From: UBA967 sp044375555
GTDB taxonomy: Bacteria; Verrucomicrobiota; Verrucomicrobiia; Chthoniobacterales; Terrimicrobiaceae
Direction: 5' to 3'
Assembly (NCBI GenBank): GCA_044375555.1
Contig: JBILML010000013.1
Location: 5,581 to 69,580, forward strand
DNA length: 64,000 nt
This document shows, piece after piece, positions 26,052 through 34,392 of the stretch; positions within the stretch are counted from its first letter, which is position 1; each line of letters begins with the position of its first letter. The notes under the pieces are model-generated. The model had not been told where the DNA came from. It was given only the letters and a program-made list of their open reading frames with translations, and made no database searches. A program made the translations under genes and the position numbers.

Positions 26052-26621
26052 ATGACCTTCGCCACACAGCTGACGGTATTCCGGATTCTGATGATTCCGG
26101 TGTTCGTGCTGTTTTGCGTTTACTACGGCGAAAGCGTTTCGCAGGGCCGTCCCGAAGAATGGCTCCGCCTCACGGCCATCGGAGTTTTTATTCTGGCTTC
26201 GATCACGGATGGCCTAGACGGATACATCGCCCGCCATTGGAATCAACGGAGTCGCCTCGGCGCGGTGCTCGATCCCATCGCGGACAAGGGGCTTCTTCTC
26301 ACCGCCATTATCACGCTGAGTCTGAGCAACTGGAACCAGGCCTTTCCCCTTTGGTTTCCCATCATTGTTATCGCTCGCGACGCGGTGATTCTCTCCGGAT
26401 GCGGGGTTTTGTATCTCCTCGATCAGCATTTGGAGGTGAAGCCAAGCTGGACTGGAAAAACCGCGACCGCCTTGCAAATGCTCGCCATCGCCTGGCTGAT
26501 GCTCCAGATTCCTTTTTATCTCGTCACAGTTTATGTCGCGGGTCTGTTCACGCTCGTTAGCGGCATTGACTATCTCTACCGCGGGCTGGATCAGCTCCGG
26601 CACCATTCCAATCCAAGTTAA
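26052..26621 (+). CDS. pgsA: CDP-diacylglycerol--glycerol-3-phosphate 3-phosphatidyltransferase
   Basis: A 189-residue integral membrane enzyme that makes phosphatidylglycerol phosphate. The CDP-alcohol phosphotransferase signature is complete: DGLDGYIAR, then G eight residues on, and DPIADK. Several membrane helices are seen (for example PIIVIARDAVILSGCGVLYLL). It lies 42 bases after the pseudouridine synthase gene and 8 bases before der, in the same operon. Confidence 0.92.
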   Translation: MTFATQLTVFRILMIPVFVLFCVYYGESVSQGRPEEWLRLTAIGVFILASITDGLDGYIARHWNQRSRLGAVLDPIADKGLLLTAIITLSLSNWNQAFPLWFPIIVIARDAVILSGCGVLYLLDQHLEVKPSWTGKTATALQMLAIAWLMLQIPFYLVTVYVAGLFTLVSGIDYLYRGLDQLRHHSNPS

Positions 26622-26629
26622 ATAAAACC

Positions 26630-27994
26630 ATGCGCCATGTCGCAATCATCGGCCGACCGAATGTCGGCAAATCCGCTCTCTTCAACCGCCTCGCTGGGCG
26701 ACGCATTTCTATTGTCCATGATCAGCCGGGCGTGACCCGTGACCGCATCGGGGCGATTTGCAAACTCGGGCAAGCGCCCTTTGAAATCACCGACACAGGC
26801 GGCATTGGCTCCGAGCCAGATCCGGATTTTGCCGAGAGCACCCGCGACGGCGCCTTCATCGCGATGGAAAGTTCCGATGCGATTTTGTTCGTTGTGGATT
26901 CGATCGATGGGTTGACCCCACTCGACGGCGAGTTGGCGACGACCATCCGCGGCTGTGCAAAGCCTGTGATTCTCGTCGTCAATAAAGTCGATACCGAGGG
27001 CCATGAACCTCGCTTTTACGACTTCGCCAGGCTGGGATTCGAGCACAGTTGCTCGGTGAGCGCTGCCCACGGACGAGGGATTGGCCAGCTTGTCGATGTG
27101 ATTGATTTTCTCGTTCCCCCTGAAGAGGAGCTCGAGGAGGCCAGCAGCGAAATCATCCCGAAACTCGCCTTGGTCGGTCGTCCGAATGTCGGCAAATCCT
27201 CGTTGGTCAATTCCATCGTGAAAGACAAACGTAGCACTGTCAGCGAAATCGCCGGCACCACACGCGATACGGTCGATGTCCTAGCCGAGCGTGAGGGCCA
27301 GACTTATCTTCTCCTCGACACCGCCGGCATCCGCCACCGCTCCAGGCACAATACCTCGGTCGAAGTTTTTAGCGTGATGCGATCCGAGCAAACGATCCGC
27401 CGCGCGGATATCAACATTCTCGTGATCGACGCCACCAGTGGCGTGACAACCCAAGACAAAAAAATCGCCGGCCTGATCCAAGAGGCCAAAAAGCCCGCCA
27501 TCATTGCTCTGAATAAATGGGACCTCGTGGCAAAGGGCCGGGAAAAAGACCCGGAACTTCTCCGGGAGCACACCGAGCGCATCCGCGCCGAGTTGTTCTT
27601 TTTGAGCTACGCCCCGGTCGTGATCCTCTCGGCTCTCACGGGCACCAATGTGAAACGCCTTTTCACCATGGTCGAAAAAGTCCGTCAGCACTCCACGCGC
27701 CGCGCGGGAACGGGGGAGCTCAACCGCGTCCTGAAAGCGGCGATGGAACGCCAAGCGCCGCCGACCCGTGGCAATCGTCGATTCAAGGTCCTCTACGCCG
27801 CTCAGGCCAAGGAAAGCTCGCGCTCTCCGGTTCAAGCGCCGCTTTTTGTCATGTTCGTGAACGATCCCAAATTGATCCCTGACAGCTATGTGAACTACCT
27901 CTGTGCGCGGATACGCGACAAATGGGAGTTCCCCGGTCTTCCGATCCTCATGCGGTTGCGTGGTCGCGAGGGTGCGCCTACCGAGGTTGCCTGA
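26630..27994 (+). CDS. der: GTPase Der (EngA)
   Basis: A 454-residue GTPase with two tandem G domains, needed for 50S ribosome assembly. The first has GRPNVGKSALFNRL, DTGG and NKVD; the second has GRPNVGKSSLVNS, DTAGIR and NKWDL. A KH-like domain ends the protein (VLYAAQAKE). The length is normal. It ends just before a large palindrome that probably stops transcription. Confidence 0.95.
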   Translation: MRHVAIIGRPNVGKSALFNRLAGRRISIVHDQPGVTRDRIGAICKLGQAPFEITDTGGIGSEPDPDFAESTRDGAFIAMESSDAILFVVDSIDGLTPLDGELATTIRGCAKPVILVVNKVDTEGHEPRFYDFARLGFEHSCSVSAAHGRGIGQLVDVIDFLVPPEEELEEASSEIIPKLALVGRPNVGKSSLVNSIVKDKRSTVSEIAGTTRDTVDVLAEREGQTYLLLDTAGIRHRSRHNTSVEVFSVMRSEQTIRRADINILVIDATSGVTTQDKKIAGLIQEAKKPAIIALNKWDLVAKGREKDPELLREHTERIRAELFFLSYAPVVILSALTGTNVKRLFTMVEKVRQHSTRRAGTGELNRVLKAAMERQAPPTRGNRRFKVLYAAQAKESSRSPVQAPLFVMFVNDPKLIPDSYVNYLCARIRDKWEFPGLPILMRLRGREGAPTEVA

Positions 27995-28000
27995 TGTCCA

Positions 28001-28076
28001 AGGAGGGCTCTGCTTGTCAGAGCCGCATCGGCGTGTCTGCGGTTATCGCTCCGGTCCTGACAAGCAGGACCCTCCT
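28001..28076. repeat. Long imperfect palindrome between convergent genes
   Basis: The left arm is 28001-28024 and the right arm 28053-28076, about 24 bases each. They are complementary except for two small differences (AGGAGGG then CT or TC, then CTGCTTGTCAG). The loop is 28 bases. It fills the gap between der and the DCC/LMF gene, which run towards each other, so its RNA hairpin could act as a two-way terminator, though no T-run follows. Its composition (GCTTGTC core) suggests a dispersed palindromic element rather than a simple terminator. Confidence 0.7.
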
Positions 28077-28085
28077 CGATTTTCT

Positions 28086-29891
28086 TCAATTCGATGATTC
28101 TTCGCGCAGCGAGATTTCGGGGCAGTAAATGGCGGCGGGTTCGCGGCTCCACCAGGCTTTTTCACCGGATGCGGTGAAGGAATAATCGTCCGAGATCGCG
28201 CGGAGGAATTTCGGTGGTTTTTCGGGAAAGGGATTTGTTTCTAGCAGGGCCAAAACCTCGGGCGAGCCTTGCAGGAGGCGGATCAGGAAGGATTGGAACC
28301 ACGGCGTGTTTTCGACGCGGCCCAAGGCGGCGAACCACATTTGCCAGTCGAGGCGTGGTTGGTAAGGCGCGACAATCGGCGGGGGACGATCAAGCGCGCC
28401 GGGTTTGTAGAGGAATTCGTAGGTGTGCCAGTCGTGGCTGTCATTGCTGCCTTGGACGAGGATTTCGCGGCGTTGCGTGGTCATGACGGCAAACAAGCCG
28501 TAGCTGTTGACCGTGCGGAAGGGGGCAATGCGGGAGTAGAGCGCTGCAAGGCGCTCGAGGGATGCGGGGATGGAGCGGAAGGCGGAGGCGAGGGGAATCA
28601 CCGAGAGAATCAAGATCGCTGCGAGAACTGGTCGGCGAATGGCTTTGGGAAAAAACACGGCGGGCGTGGATTTTTGATGGAGAAATTTCGGCCAGCACCG
28701 GTCATCGAAAAGGAAGAGGCAGAGCGCTGCGCAGAGCAAATTGAAGAACGCGTAGTTGCCGGTGAAGGCGATTCCCGCCTGCAAGGCGAGGGCGGACCAA
28801 GCCGCAATCAGGCGGGGATTTCTCGGGAGGAAAAAGGCGAACGGTAGGAGGAGTTCGATGAAGAACATCGAGCCGCAGAGAATGGTGAGAATCTCGGGAG
28901 GGAGTTGGTGGGCGAACCAGGCCAGAGGATTTGGCAGGGGTTGCGTGAGGAAGTGGAAATCGAGCGCGCGCAGGCTCGGCCAATTGGGATCGCCGCTCGT
29001 GAGCTTCACGACGCCGGAGGAGAATATCAACTTGAACAGCAGCGCCACCACGGCAAAGCGGGCAAGTCGCGGAGGCTCGGCGGGAGTCGCATTCGGCCAA
29101 AGGCGCCAGGGGGCGAGGAAGATCGCGAGAAATCCCGTTTCGATCAGGAGCGAGTCCCATTGAAAGCCGTAAAAATCCTGCCCGGCCACGCACAGCGAGA
29201 GCATCACCGCCCACAGGGTGAAAAAGCAGAGCGGTTGCAGAATTCCAAGAAAGGCAACGAGCGACGCGGCGATGCCGATGTCGGTGAGAAGGTGCAGAGT
29301 TTCGAGGTCGGGAGACAACCAGGCCAGCGAGGGAAGCGCCCAAAACGCGCCATCGCCCAACTGGTTCGCGACCGCTTCGAAAAAGGGTCCGACCGGGAGG
29401 ATACCATTCGGTCCGTTAAGCCCGGCGGCTTGGTGGCGGTAGGAGACCAGCGCGATGAGGAAAATCAGGGCGAGGGCGCGAAGGAAGAGCGTATTCGCGA
29501 TGGCGAATGAGGGGCGTTGAACCGAGGCGCCCCAGAGCCAGCGGGTGAGCTTGGAAAAGAATCCACGGTGGGTGGCTACGGCGGCGTAGGATTTTTCAAA
29601 CAGCCCCGCGAGCATTTGGCTGTGGCGATAGGCGAACATTCCGCACTTCGCCGCGAGGCTGTGCGGCGCGGTGAGTTCGAGCACGGCCTCGGCTGCCGAA
29701 ATCCTCGATCCGTCGGGGCGGATCAGTTGCACCGCGCGGTCGAATTCCTCGGGCGGGATTTCTGGAAAATCCGCTGCGGCTTCGCTGGAGGGGCGGTATT
29801 CCACGGCGTCTCCCGTCAATTCCCGCCAGCGCTCGATCCACTGGCGACAGAATCCACAGGATCCGTCGAACACCACCACCGGGCGTTTCAT
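28086..29891 (-). CDS. DCC thiol-oxidoreductase domain fused to a lipase maturation factor-like membrane protein
   Basis: A 601-residue fusion. Residues 1-125 form a DCC (DUF393) domain, starting PVVVFDGSCGFCRQWI with a redox CxxC at Cys12/Cys15. Residues about 150-420 hold many membrane helices with features of lipase maturation factor and HTTM-type proteins (FYGFQWDSLLIETGFLAIF; SSGVVKLTSGDPNWPSL). The C-terminal domain has TVNSYGLFAVMTTQR and LDWQMWFAALGRVENTPW, a signature of LMF proteins, which assist folding of secreted lipases in the ER of animals. A membrane redox-folding role is plausible here. The start overlaps the ClpX-like gene by 4 bases. Confidence 0.85.
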   Translation of the reverse strand: MKRPVVVFDGSCGFCRQWIERWRELTGDAVEYRPSSEAAADFPEIPPEEFDRAVQLIRPDGSRISAAEAVLELTAPHSLAAKCGMFAYRHSQMLAGLFEKSYAAVATHRGFFSKLTRWLWGASVQRPSFAIANTLFLRALALIFLIALVSYRHQAAGLNGPNGILPVGPFFEAVANQLGDGAFWALPSLAWLSPDLETLHLLTDIGIAASLVAFLGILQPLCFFTLWAVMLSLCVAGQDFYGFQWDSLLIETGFLAIFLAPWRLWPNATPAEPPRLARFAVVALLFKLIFSSGVVKLTSGDPNWPSLRALDFHFLTQPLPNPLAWFAHQLPPEILTILCGSMFFIELLLPFAFFLPRNPRLIAAWSALALQAGIAFTGNYAFFNLLCAALCLFLFDDRCWPKFLHQKSTPAVFFPKAIRRPVLAAILILSVIPLASAFRSIPASLERLAALYSRIAPFRTVNSYGLFAVMTTQRREILVQGSNDSHDWHTYEFLYKPGALDRPPPIVAPYQPRLDWQMWFAALGRVENTPWFQSFLIRLLQGSPEVLALLETNPFPEKPPKFLRAISDDYSFTASGEKAWWSREPAAIYCPEISLREESSN

Positions 29892-31063
29892 TTTTTCAGA
29901 AGCTTGGTCAAAGCAGCGGCCGGGTTTTCGACTGTTTGCGCCGTGATGGTCAGCGAGCGAATGCGGGTCGAGGGCAGGCGGAATTTGAGGTCGCGGAAGG
30001 TTCGTTCCAGCACGGTCATCAAGCCGCGCGCGCCGGTTTCCTCGTTGCGAGCCAGAGCGGCGAGCTTGCGGAGGGCGTCGGGTTCGAATCGGAGCTTGAT
30101 GCCGTAGGCGGCGAAGGACCGCTCGTATTGGTGGATCAGGCTGCTCTCGCTTTTTCCGAGGACTTGGTAGAGGTCGTCCTCGTCGAGTGCGTGGCAGGCG
30201 GCGCGGACGGGAAGGCGCCCGATGAATTCCGGCTCGAGCCCGAAACGGATGAAATCGCTGGTGTTCGACTGCCCAAGCGCCTTGGCGGTCGCCATCGTGG
30301 ATTGCCCGAGGCGCGAGGTGACGATTTCGTCGAGCCCCACAAATGCCCCGCTGGCGATGAAAAGAATGTGCTTTGTGGAGATGCTGTCGGGCATTCCCGG
30401 CGTGTTGCCCCGCGCGGCGGTCATGGCGGATTGGAGTTGGCCCGTGACATCATTGGGCGAGAGCACGGGCACATCGCCGTCCTCCATGATTTTGAGAAGA
30501 TTGGTTTGGACGCCGCGGCCCGAGACATCGCGTCCGCTTTCGGGGCGGGAGGCGAGCTTGTCCACCTCGTCGAGATAAACGATGCCATGCGAGGCGCGGT
30601 TCACATCGCCACCAGCGCGGCGGATCAGGTCACGCACCAGGTCATCCACATCACCGCCGACATAACCGGTTTCACTGAACTTCGTGGCGTCGGCTTTGAC
30701 AAATGGCACCCCGATGAGGTCTGCCGCAGAGCGGATGAGGTGGGTTTTGCCGACTCCCGTGGGACCGAGCAGAAGGACATTTTGTTTTTGGTAGAACGGA
30801 GCCTCGTGGCCTTCCAACGAGAGGCGGACATGCTGGAAGTGGTCGCACAGCGCGACGGAGAGGACTTTCTTGGCTTCCTTCTGACCGATCACAAACCGGT
30901 CGAGATGGCGGGCGATGTCGGCGGGTTTGAGCGAAAAGGAAAACTCGAGCGAGGCTTTGGCCGGACGGCGCACCGAGGCTTTGGAAACGGCAGTCTCACG
31001 GTGTTTGCGGAGTTTCTTGGGAATGCCCGCCGTGACGGGTCCGAGGTCGTTGGGTTTCTTCAT
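29888..31063 (-). CDS. ClpX-like AAA+ unfoldase lacking the zinc-binding domain and ClpP-docking loop
   Basis: A 391-residue AAA+ protein of the ClpX group. Walker A is GPTGVGKTH and Walker B is IVYLDEVDK. The pore loop GYVGGDV and the sensor-2 segment ETGARGL are all intact, so ATP-driven unfolding is plausible. It differs from ClpX in three ways: no N-terminal CxxC zinc domain, only a short basic leader; no IGF tripeptide where ClpX docks on ClpP (here RLGQSTMATAKALG); and no RKH loop. I therefore infer a ClpP-independent paralogue. It is translationally coupled to the DCC/LMF gene. Another, canonical clpX probably exists elsewhere in the genome. Confidence 0.82.
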   Translation of the reverse strand: MKKPNDLGPVTAGIPKKLRKHRETAVSKASVRRPAKASLEFSFSLKPADIARHLDRFVIGQKEAKKVLSVALCDHFQHVRLSLEGHEAPFYQKQNVLLLGPTGVGKTHLIRSAADLIGVPFVKADATKFSETGYVGGDVDDLVRDLIRRAGGDVNRASHGIVYLDEVDKLASRPESGRDVSGRGVQTNLLKIMEDGDVPVLSPNDVTGQLQSAMTAARGNTPGMPDSISTKHILFIASGAFVGLDEIVTSRLGQSTMATAKALGQSNTSDFIRFGLEPEFIGRLPVRAACHALDEDDLYQVLGKSESSLIHQYERSFAAYGIKLRFEPDALRKLAALARNEETGARGLMTVLERTFRDLKFRLPSTRIRSLTITAQTVENPAAALTKLLKK

Positions 31064-31084
31064 GTCAGGATTTTTTCGAGGATA

Positions 31085-31465
31085 TCAGGATTTGTAGCGC
31101 ACCCATCGTTGATCTGGAAAAAACGGGCCGGCCTTCGTGTGAAGGCGCATGTGGTCCAGCGCTCCTATCGAGAGGAAGTATGTTCGATAGTCCACGGCTG
31201 TCACCGTATTGGTTTTGGGGTCAAAATATTTTCGAGCGTCCTGAAGACGCCATGAGCCTCCAGCCAATTCTATATTGCGCCATTTCAAATCCCCTTCGAT
31301 CCATCCGGCACGACCCATCGCCTCTGGGAGAGCAATAATCCGCCCGGCTAGCTCTAAGCCGTGGCGTTCTACTTGGACGACGCATCCAGAGAATTGGTCG
31401 CCCGTGCGGAGCCAACGACCCTCCGGGGATTCGTTGGCAGGAAATAGAAAAAACAAAAAGTCCAT
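31085..31465 (-). CDS. Small protein of unknown function
   Basis: A 126-residue protein I do not recognise. It is rich in Trp and Arg (GRWLRTGDQFSG, LKWRNIELAGGSWRLQ) and appears to be a small all-beta fold without a signal peptide or membrane segment. It lies 21 bases upstream of the ClpX-like gene on the same strand, so it may head that operon. Codon use is like that of its neighbours, which supports it as real. Confidence 0.5.
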   Translation of the reverse strand: MDFLFFLFPANESPEGRWLRTGDQFSGCVVQVERHGLELAGRIIALPEAMGRAGWIEGDLKWRNIELAGGSWRLQDARKYFDPKTNTVTAVDYRTYFLSIGALDHMRLHTKAGPFFPDQRWVRYKS

Positions 31466-31588
31466 CGGCTATTCGATCTGACCCTATGGGTGAAGGAGGG
31501 GATGCGGCAAGCGGTCCATTTTCATGCTTTTGCCGTTGAGTGTTTGTTTTGTGATTTATGGCTTTCGATTTGAGCCATCATCTGAATC

Positions 31589-33220
31589 ATGGTCCCCAGC
31601 ATGAACATCACTGAACAATCCCCTTGGCAATCCCTCGAATCCCAACGCGAATCCCTCCCGCACCTGCGCGAGCTTTTCGCCAACGACCCCGCCCGTGCCA
31701 CGAAATTCCAACTCGAGGCCGCCGGGCTCTTTTTTGACTACTCGAAAAACCTGATCACCGAAAAAACCATCGCCGACCTCGTCTCGCTGGCCAACGCCGC
31801 CGGGCTTCGCGAGCGGATCGATGCGATGTTCCGTGGTGACAAGATCAACATCACCGAGAACCGCGCCGTTCTCCACACCGCCCTGCGCGCACCCCGCACC
31901 GCCTCGATCAAGGTGGATGGCGTCGATGTCGTGCCGGAGGTTCACGCCGTTCTCGATCGGATGTCCGCCTTTGCCAACCGCATCCGCTCCGGTGAGTGGA
32001 AGGGCCACACCGGCAAACGCATCAAAAACATCGTCAATGTCGGCATCGGCGGCTCGGACCTCGGCCCCGTCATGGCCTACGAGGCTCTCCGCCATTACAG
32101 CGACCGCTCGCTCACCCTCCGCTTTGTCTCGAATGTGGACGGCACGGATTTCGCCGAGGCCACGCATGACCTCGATCCCGCCGAGACGCTTTTCATCATT
32201 TCCTCAAAAACCTTCACGACGCTCGAGACCATGACCAACGCCGACACGGCGCGTGATTGGTCGCTCGCCGGACTCGGTGGCGACAAGGCCGCCGTCGCCA
32301 AGCATTTCGTCGCCGTTTCCACCAACGCCGCCAAAGTCTCGGAGTTCGGCATCGACACCGCGAACATGTTTGGTTTCTGGGACTGGGTGGGGGGACGCTA
32401 CTCGATGGATTCCGCCATCGGACTCTCGACGATGATCGCCATCGGCCCCGACAATTTCCGCGAACTCCTCGCTGGATTTCACGAGATGGACGAGCATTTC
32501 CGCACCGCTCCATTCGAGAAAAACCTCCCCGTCCTCCACGGCCTGCTCGGCGTTTGGTATAACGACTTCTTCGGCGCGCAGACCGTCGCCGTCCTGCCCT
32601 ACGAACAATACCTCAAGCGCTTCCCCGCCTACCTCCAGCAGCTCACGATGGAGAGCAATGGCAAGTCCGTGAAACTTGACGGCGCCCGCGTGGACTCCGA
32701 CACCGGCCCGATCTACTGGGGCGAGCCCGGCACGAACGGCCAGCACAGTTTCTACCAACTCATACACCAAGGCACCCGCGTGATCCCGTGCGACTTCATC
32801 GCCTTCGCCAAATCCCTCAACCCGCTCGGTCGCCACCAGGATTTGCTCATGTCGAATGTCTTCGCGCAAACCGAGGCCTTGGCCTTTGGAAAAACCCTCG
32901 CCCAAGTCGAAGCCGAGGGCACCGCGCCAGCGATCGCGCCGCATCGCGTATTCGAAGGCAACCGCCCCTCAAATGTCCTCATGGCCGAAAAACTCACCCC
33001 CGCCACCCTCGGCCGCCTCATTTCCCTCTACGAGATGAGCGTCTTCACCCAAGGCGTGATCTGGAACATCAACTCCTTCGACCAATGGGGAGTCGAACTC
33101 GGTAAAGCCCTCGCCCAACGCATCATCCCCGAGCTTGAAGCCGCTGGAGAACCCGATCTGAAACACGACAGCAGCACCAACTCATTGATCCGTAGGTATC
33201 GGAAGATGAAGGCAGTTTAA
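31589..33220 (+). CDS. pgi: Glucose-6-phosphate isomerase
   Basis: A 543-residue enzyme interconverting glucose 6-phosphate and fructose 6-phosphate. NVGIGGSDLGPVMAYEAL is near residue 150, the family signature VGGRYSMDSAIGLS near 267, and GEPGTNGQHSFYQLIHQGT near 380 carries catalytic residues. The end, LKHDSSTNSLIRRYRKMK, is typical. An ATG at 31601 (MNITEQ) may be the true start; neither has a Shine-Dalgarno sequence. Its last ~370 bases exist a second time as a broken copy about 740 bases downstream. Confidence 0.94.
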   Translation: MVPSMNITEQSPWQSLESQRESLPHLRELFANDPARATKFQLEAAGLFFDYSKNLITEKTIADLVSLANAAGLRERIDAMFRGDKINITENRAVLHTALRAPRTASIKVDGVDVVPEVHAVLDRMSAFANRIRSGEWKGHTGKRIKNIVNVGIGGSDLGPVMAYEALRHYSDRSLTLRFVSNVDGTDFAEATHDLDPAETLFIISSKTFTTLETMTNADTARDWSLAGLGGDKAAVAKHFVAVSTNAAKVSEFGIDTANMFGFWDWVGGRYSMDSAIGLSTMIAIGPDNFRELLAGFHEMDEHFRTAPFEKNLPVLHGLLGVWYNDFFGAQTVAVLPYEQYLKRFPAYLQQLTMESNGKSVKLDGARVDSDTGPIYWGEPGTNGQHSFYQLIHQGTRVIPCDFIAFAKSLNPLGRHQDLLMSNVFAQTEALAFGKTLAQVEAEGTAPAIAPHRVFEGNRPSNVLMAEKLTPATLGRLISLYEMSVFTQGVIWNINSFDQWGVELGKALAQRIIPELEAAGEPDLKHDSSTNSLIRRYRKMKAV

Positions 33221-33296
33221 TTGTTCGCTTTCTTGTCTTGACTCATAAACATGAATTTGTGTGATCAAGTAAGGGTGGCCAAAAAATTCTAATCTC

Positions 33297-33779
33297 ATGC
33301 CAAGCGCATATATAGAAACCACCATACCCAGCTACTATGTGGCTCGCAGTTCTATGAATCTGCTTCAGGCTTCCCGCCAAGCAAGCACGCGGCTCTGGTG
33401 GGATTCTGGTTGCTCGGGATTGGAGATTTTCACTTCTTTGGAGGCAATAGATGAAGCTGGGGAAGGTGATGAAGAACTGGCTCAAATGAGGCTGAGGCTC
33501 TTGGAGAAAGTCACACGGTTGGAAATCACGGATGAGATTGGCAACCTCGCTGTTAAACTTGTGAGCAGCGGATTGATTCCCGACAAAGCCGCCTCTGATG
33601 CGATTCATATTGCGGTGGCATCTGCACACGGGATGGACTATCCTGTATCATGGAACTTCAAGCATATCGCCAACCCCTTTATCCAGGATCGCTTGCGCAA
33701 GACAGTGCAAGACTTCGGTTTCCATTTTCCGGTGATGTGCAGTCCCGAAGAACTACTACAAAACAATGAAGACAATTGA
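33297..33779 (+). CDS. PIN-domain protein, toxin-like
   Basis: A 160-residue PIN-domain protein. YIETTIPSYYVA replaces the usual D at the first position with E, as in a known subgroup of PIN proteins. LRLLEKVTRLEITDEI and the DKAASDAIHIAVASAHGMDYPVSWNFKHIAN region provide later acids and the typical C-terminal strand. Such genes are followed, not preceded, by a small partner gene, as here. The codon use is more AT-rich than in pgi. It is inserted between pgi and its damaged duplicate. Confidence 0.78.
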   Translation: MPSAYIETTIPSYYVARSSMNLLQASRQASTRLWWDSGCSGLEIFTSLEAIDEAGEGDEELAQMRLRLLEKVTRLEITDEIGNLAVKLVSSGLIPDKAASDAIHIAVASAHGMDYPVSWNFKHIANPFIQDRLRKTVQDFGFHFPVMCSPEELLQNNEDN

Positions 33780-33957
33780 CTCTCTACTAATTCGCCCCGA
33801 TCCAGTTATGTCCGAGGTGCGTAGCATCAAAACCGCACTCGCTGCCAAGCATAATTTCGATGTGATGGCGATGATTCGGTCACTTCAAGATCGCGAGCAA
33901 AAACAAAAGAGCGAACGCACTCCACCGAATGCCTGCCTGCGTCCTGCCTCTTGCTGA
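33766..33957 (+). CDS. Small partner of the PIN protein, possible antitoxin
   Basis: A 63-residue protein that overlaps the PIN gene by 14 bases. DPVMSEVRSIKTALAAKHNFDVMAMIRSLQDREQK matches the small proteins that often lie directly downstream of this PIN subgroup (helix, then 'KY-D---I---L--RE'). The C-terminal end after REQKQKS looks different from usual and may be altered by the junction with the pgi fragment that starts only a few bases later. An antitoxin role is inferred from position only. Confidence 0.6.
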   Translation: MKTIDSLLIRPDPVMSEVRSIKTALAAKHNFDVMAMIRSLQDREQKQKSERTPPNACLRPASC

Positions 33958-33959
33958 CC

Positions 33960-34312
33960 TTGCTCAATGATGTCCAATGTCCTTGCGCAAACCCAAGCCC
34001 TCGCCGAAGTCGAAGACGAAGGCACCGCGCCAGCGATCGCGCCGCACCGCATCTTCGACGGCAACCGCCCGTCCAATGTCATCCTCGCCGAAAACTCACC
34101 CCCGGCAGCCTCGTCTCCCTCTACGAAATGAGCGTCTTGACCCAAGGCGTCCTCTGGAACATCAACTCCTTCGACCAATGGGGCGTCGAACTCGGCAAAG
34201 CCCGCGCCCAACGCATCATCCCCGAGCTTGAATCCGCCGGAGAGCCAGACTTGAAGCACGATAGCAGCACGAACTCCCTCATCCGCAGGTATCCGCAGCA
34301 TGAAGGCGTAAA
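33960..34312 (+). pseudogene. Degenerate second copy of the 3' end of pgi
   Basis: This stretch aligns by eye with 32844-33220 at the end of pgi. Shared strings include GCGCCAGCGATCGCGCCGCA, GGAACATCAACTCCTTCGAC and CGCATCATCCCCGAGCTTGA. The copy lacks a piece of about 24 bases early on, has a single-base loss (AAAACTCAC for AAAAACTCAC) and a further short deletion, so the frame is broken. Differences are spread along the copy, many at third codon positions, as if it came from a related lineage or has had time to drift. It bounds the PIN module on the right. Confidence 0.88.
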
Positions 34313-34380
34313 AACAGCCATAATAGTCCACTTTTTTCTGGCCCTGCGGATTAGATTGGAAATTTGTGTGACCAAACAAC

Positions 34381-34387
34381 GTTCGCA
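34381..34387 (+). other. Left boundary of integron cassette 1 (R' core site GTTCGCA)
   Basis: In an integron each cassette begins, after the crossover, with the TTRRRY part of its own R' site, and this must pair with its R'' site. GTTCGCA here is the exact reverse complement of TGCGAAC at 35499-35505 in the attC after the beta-lactamase-fold gene. The match places the left end of cassette 1 at this point, six bases before the start codon. What lies to the left (attI, or an older attC) cannot be recognised. Confidence 0.65.
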
Positions 34388-34392
34388 AAGAA

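Noticed and set aside
28001..28076. CRISPR repeat pair
   Set aside because: There are only two arms, inverted rather than direct, and no further repeats or cas genes.
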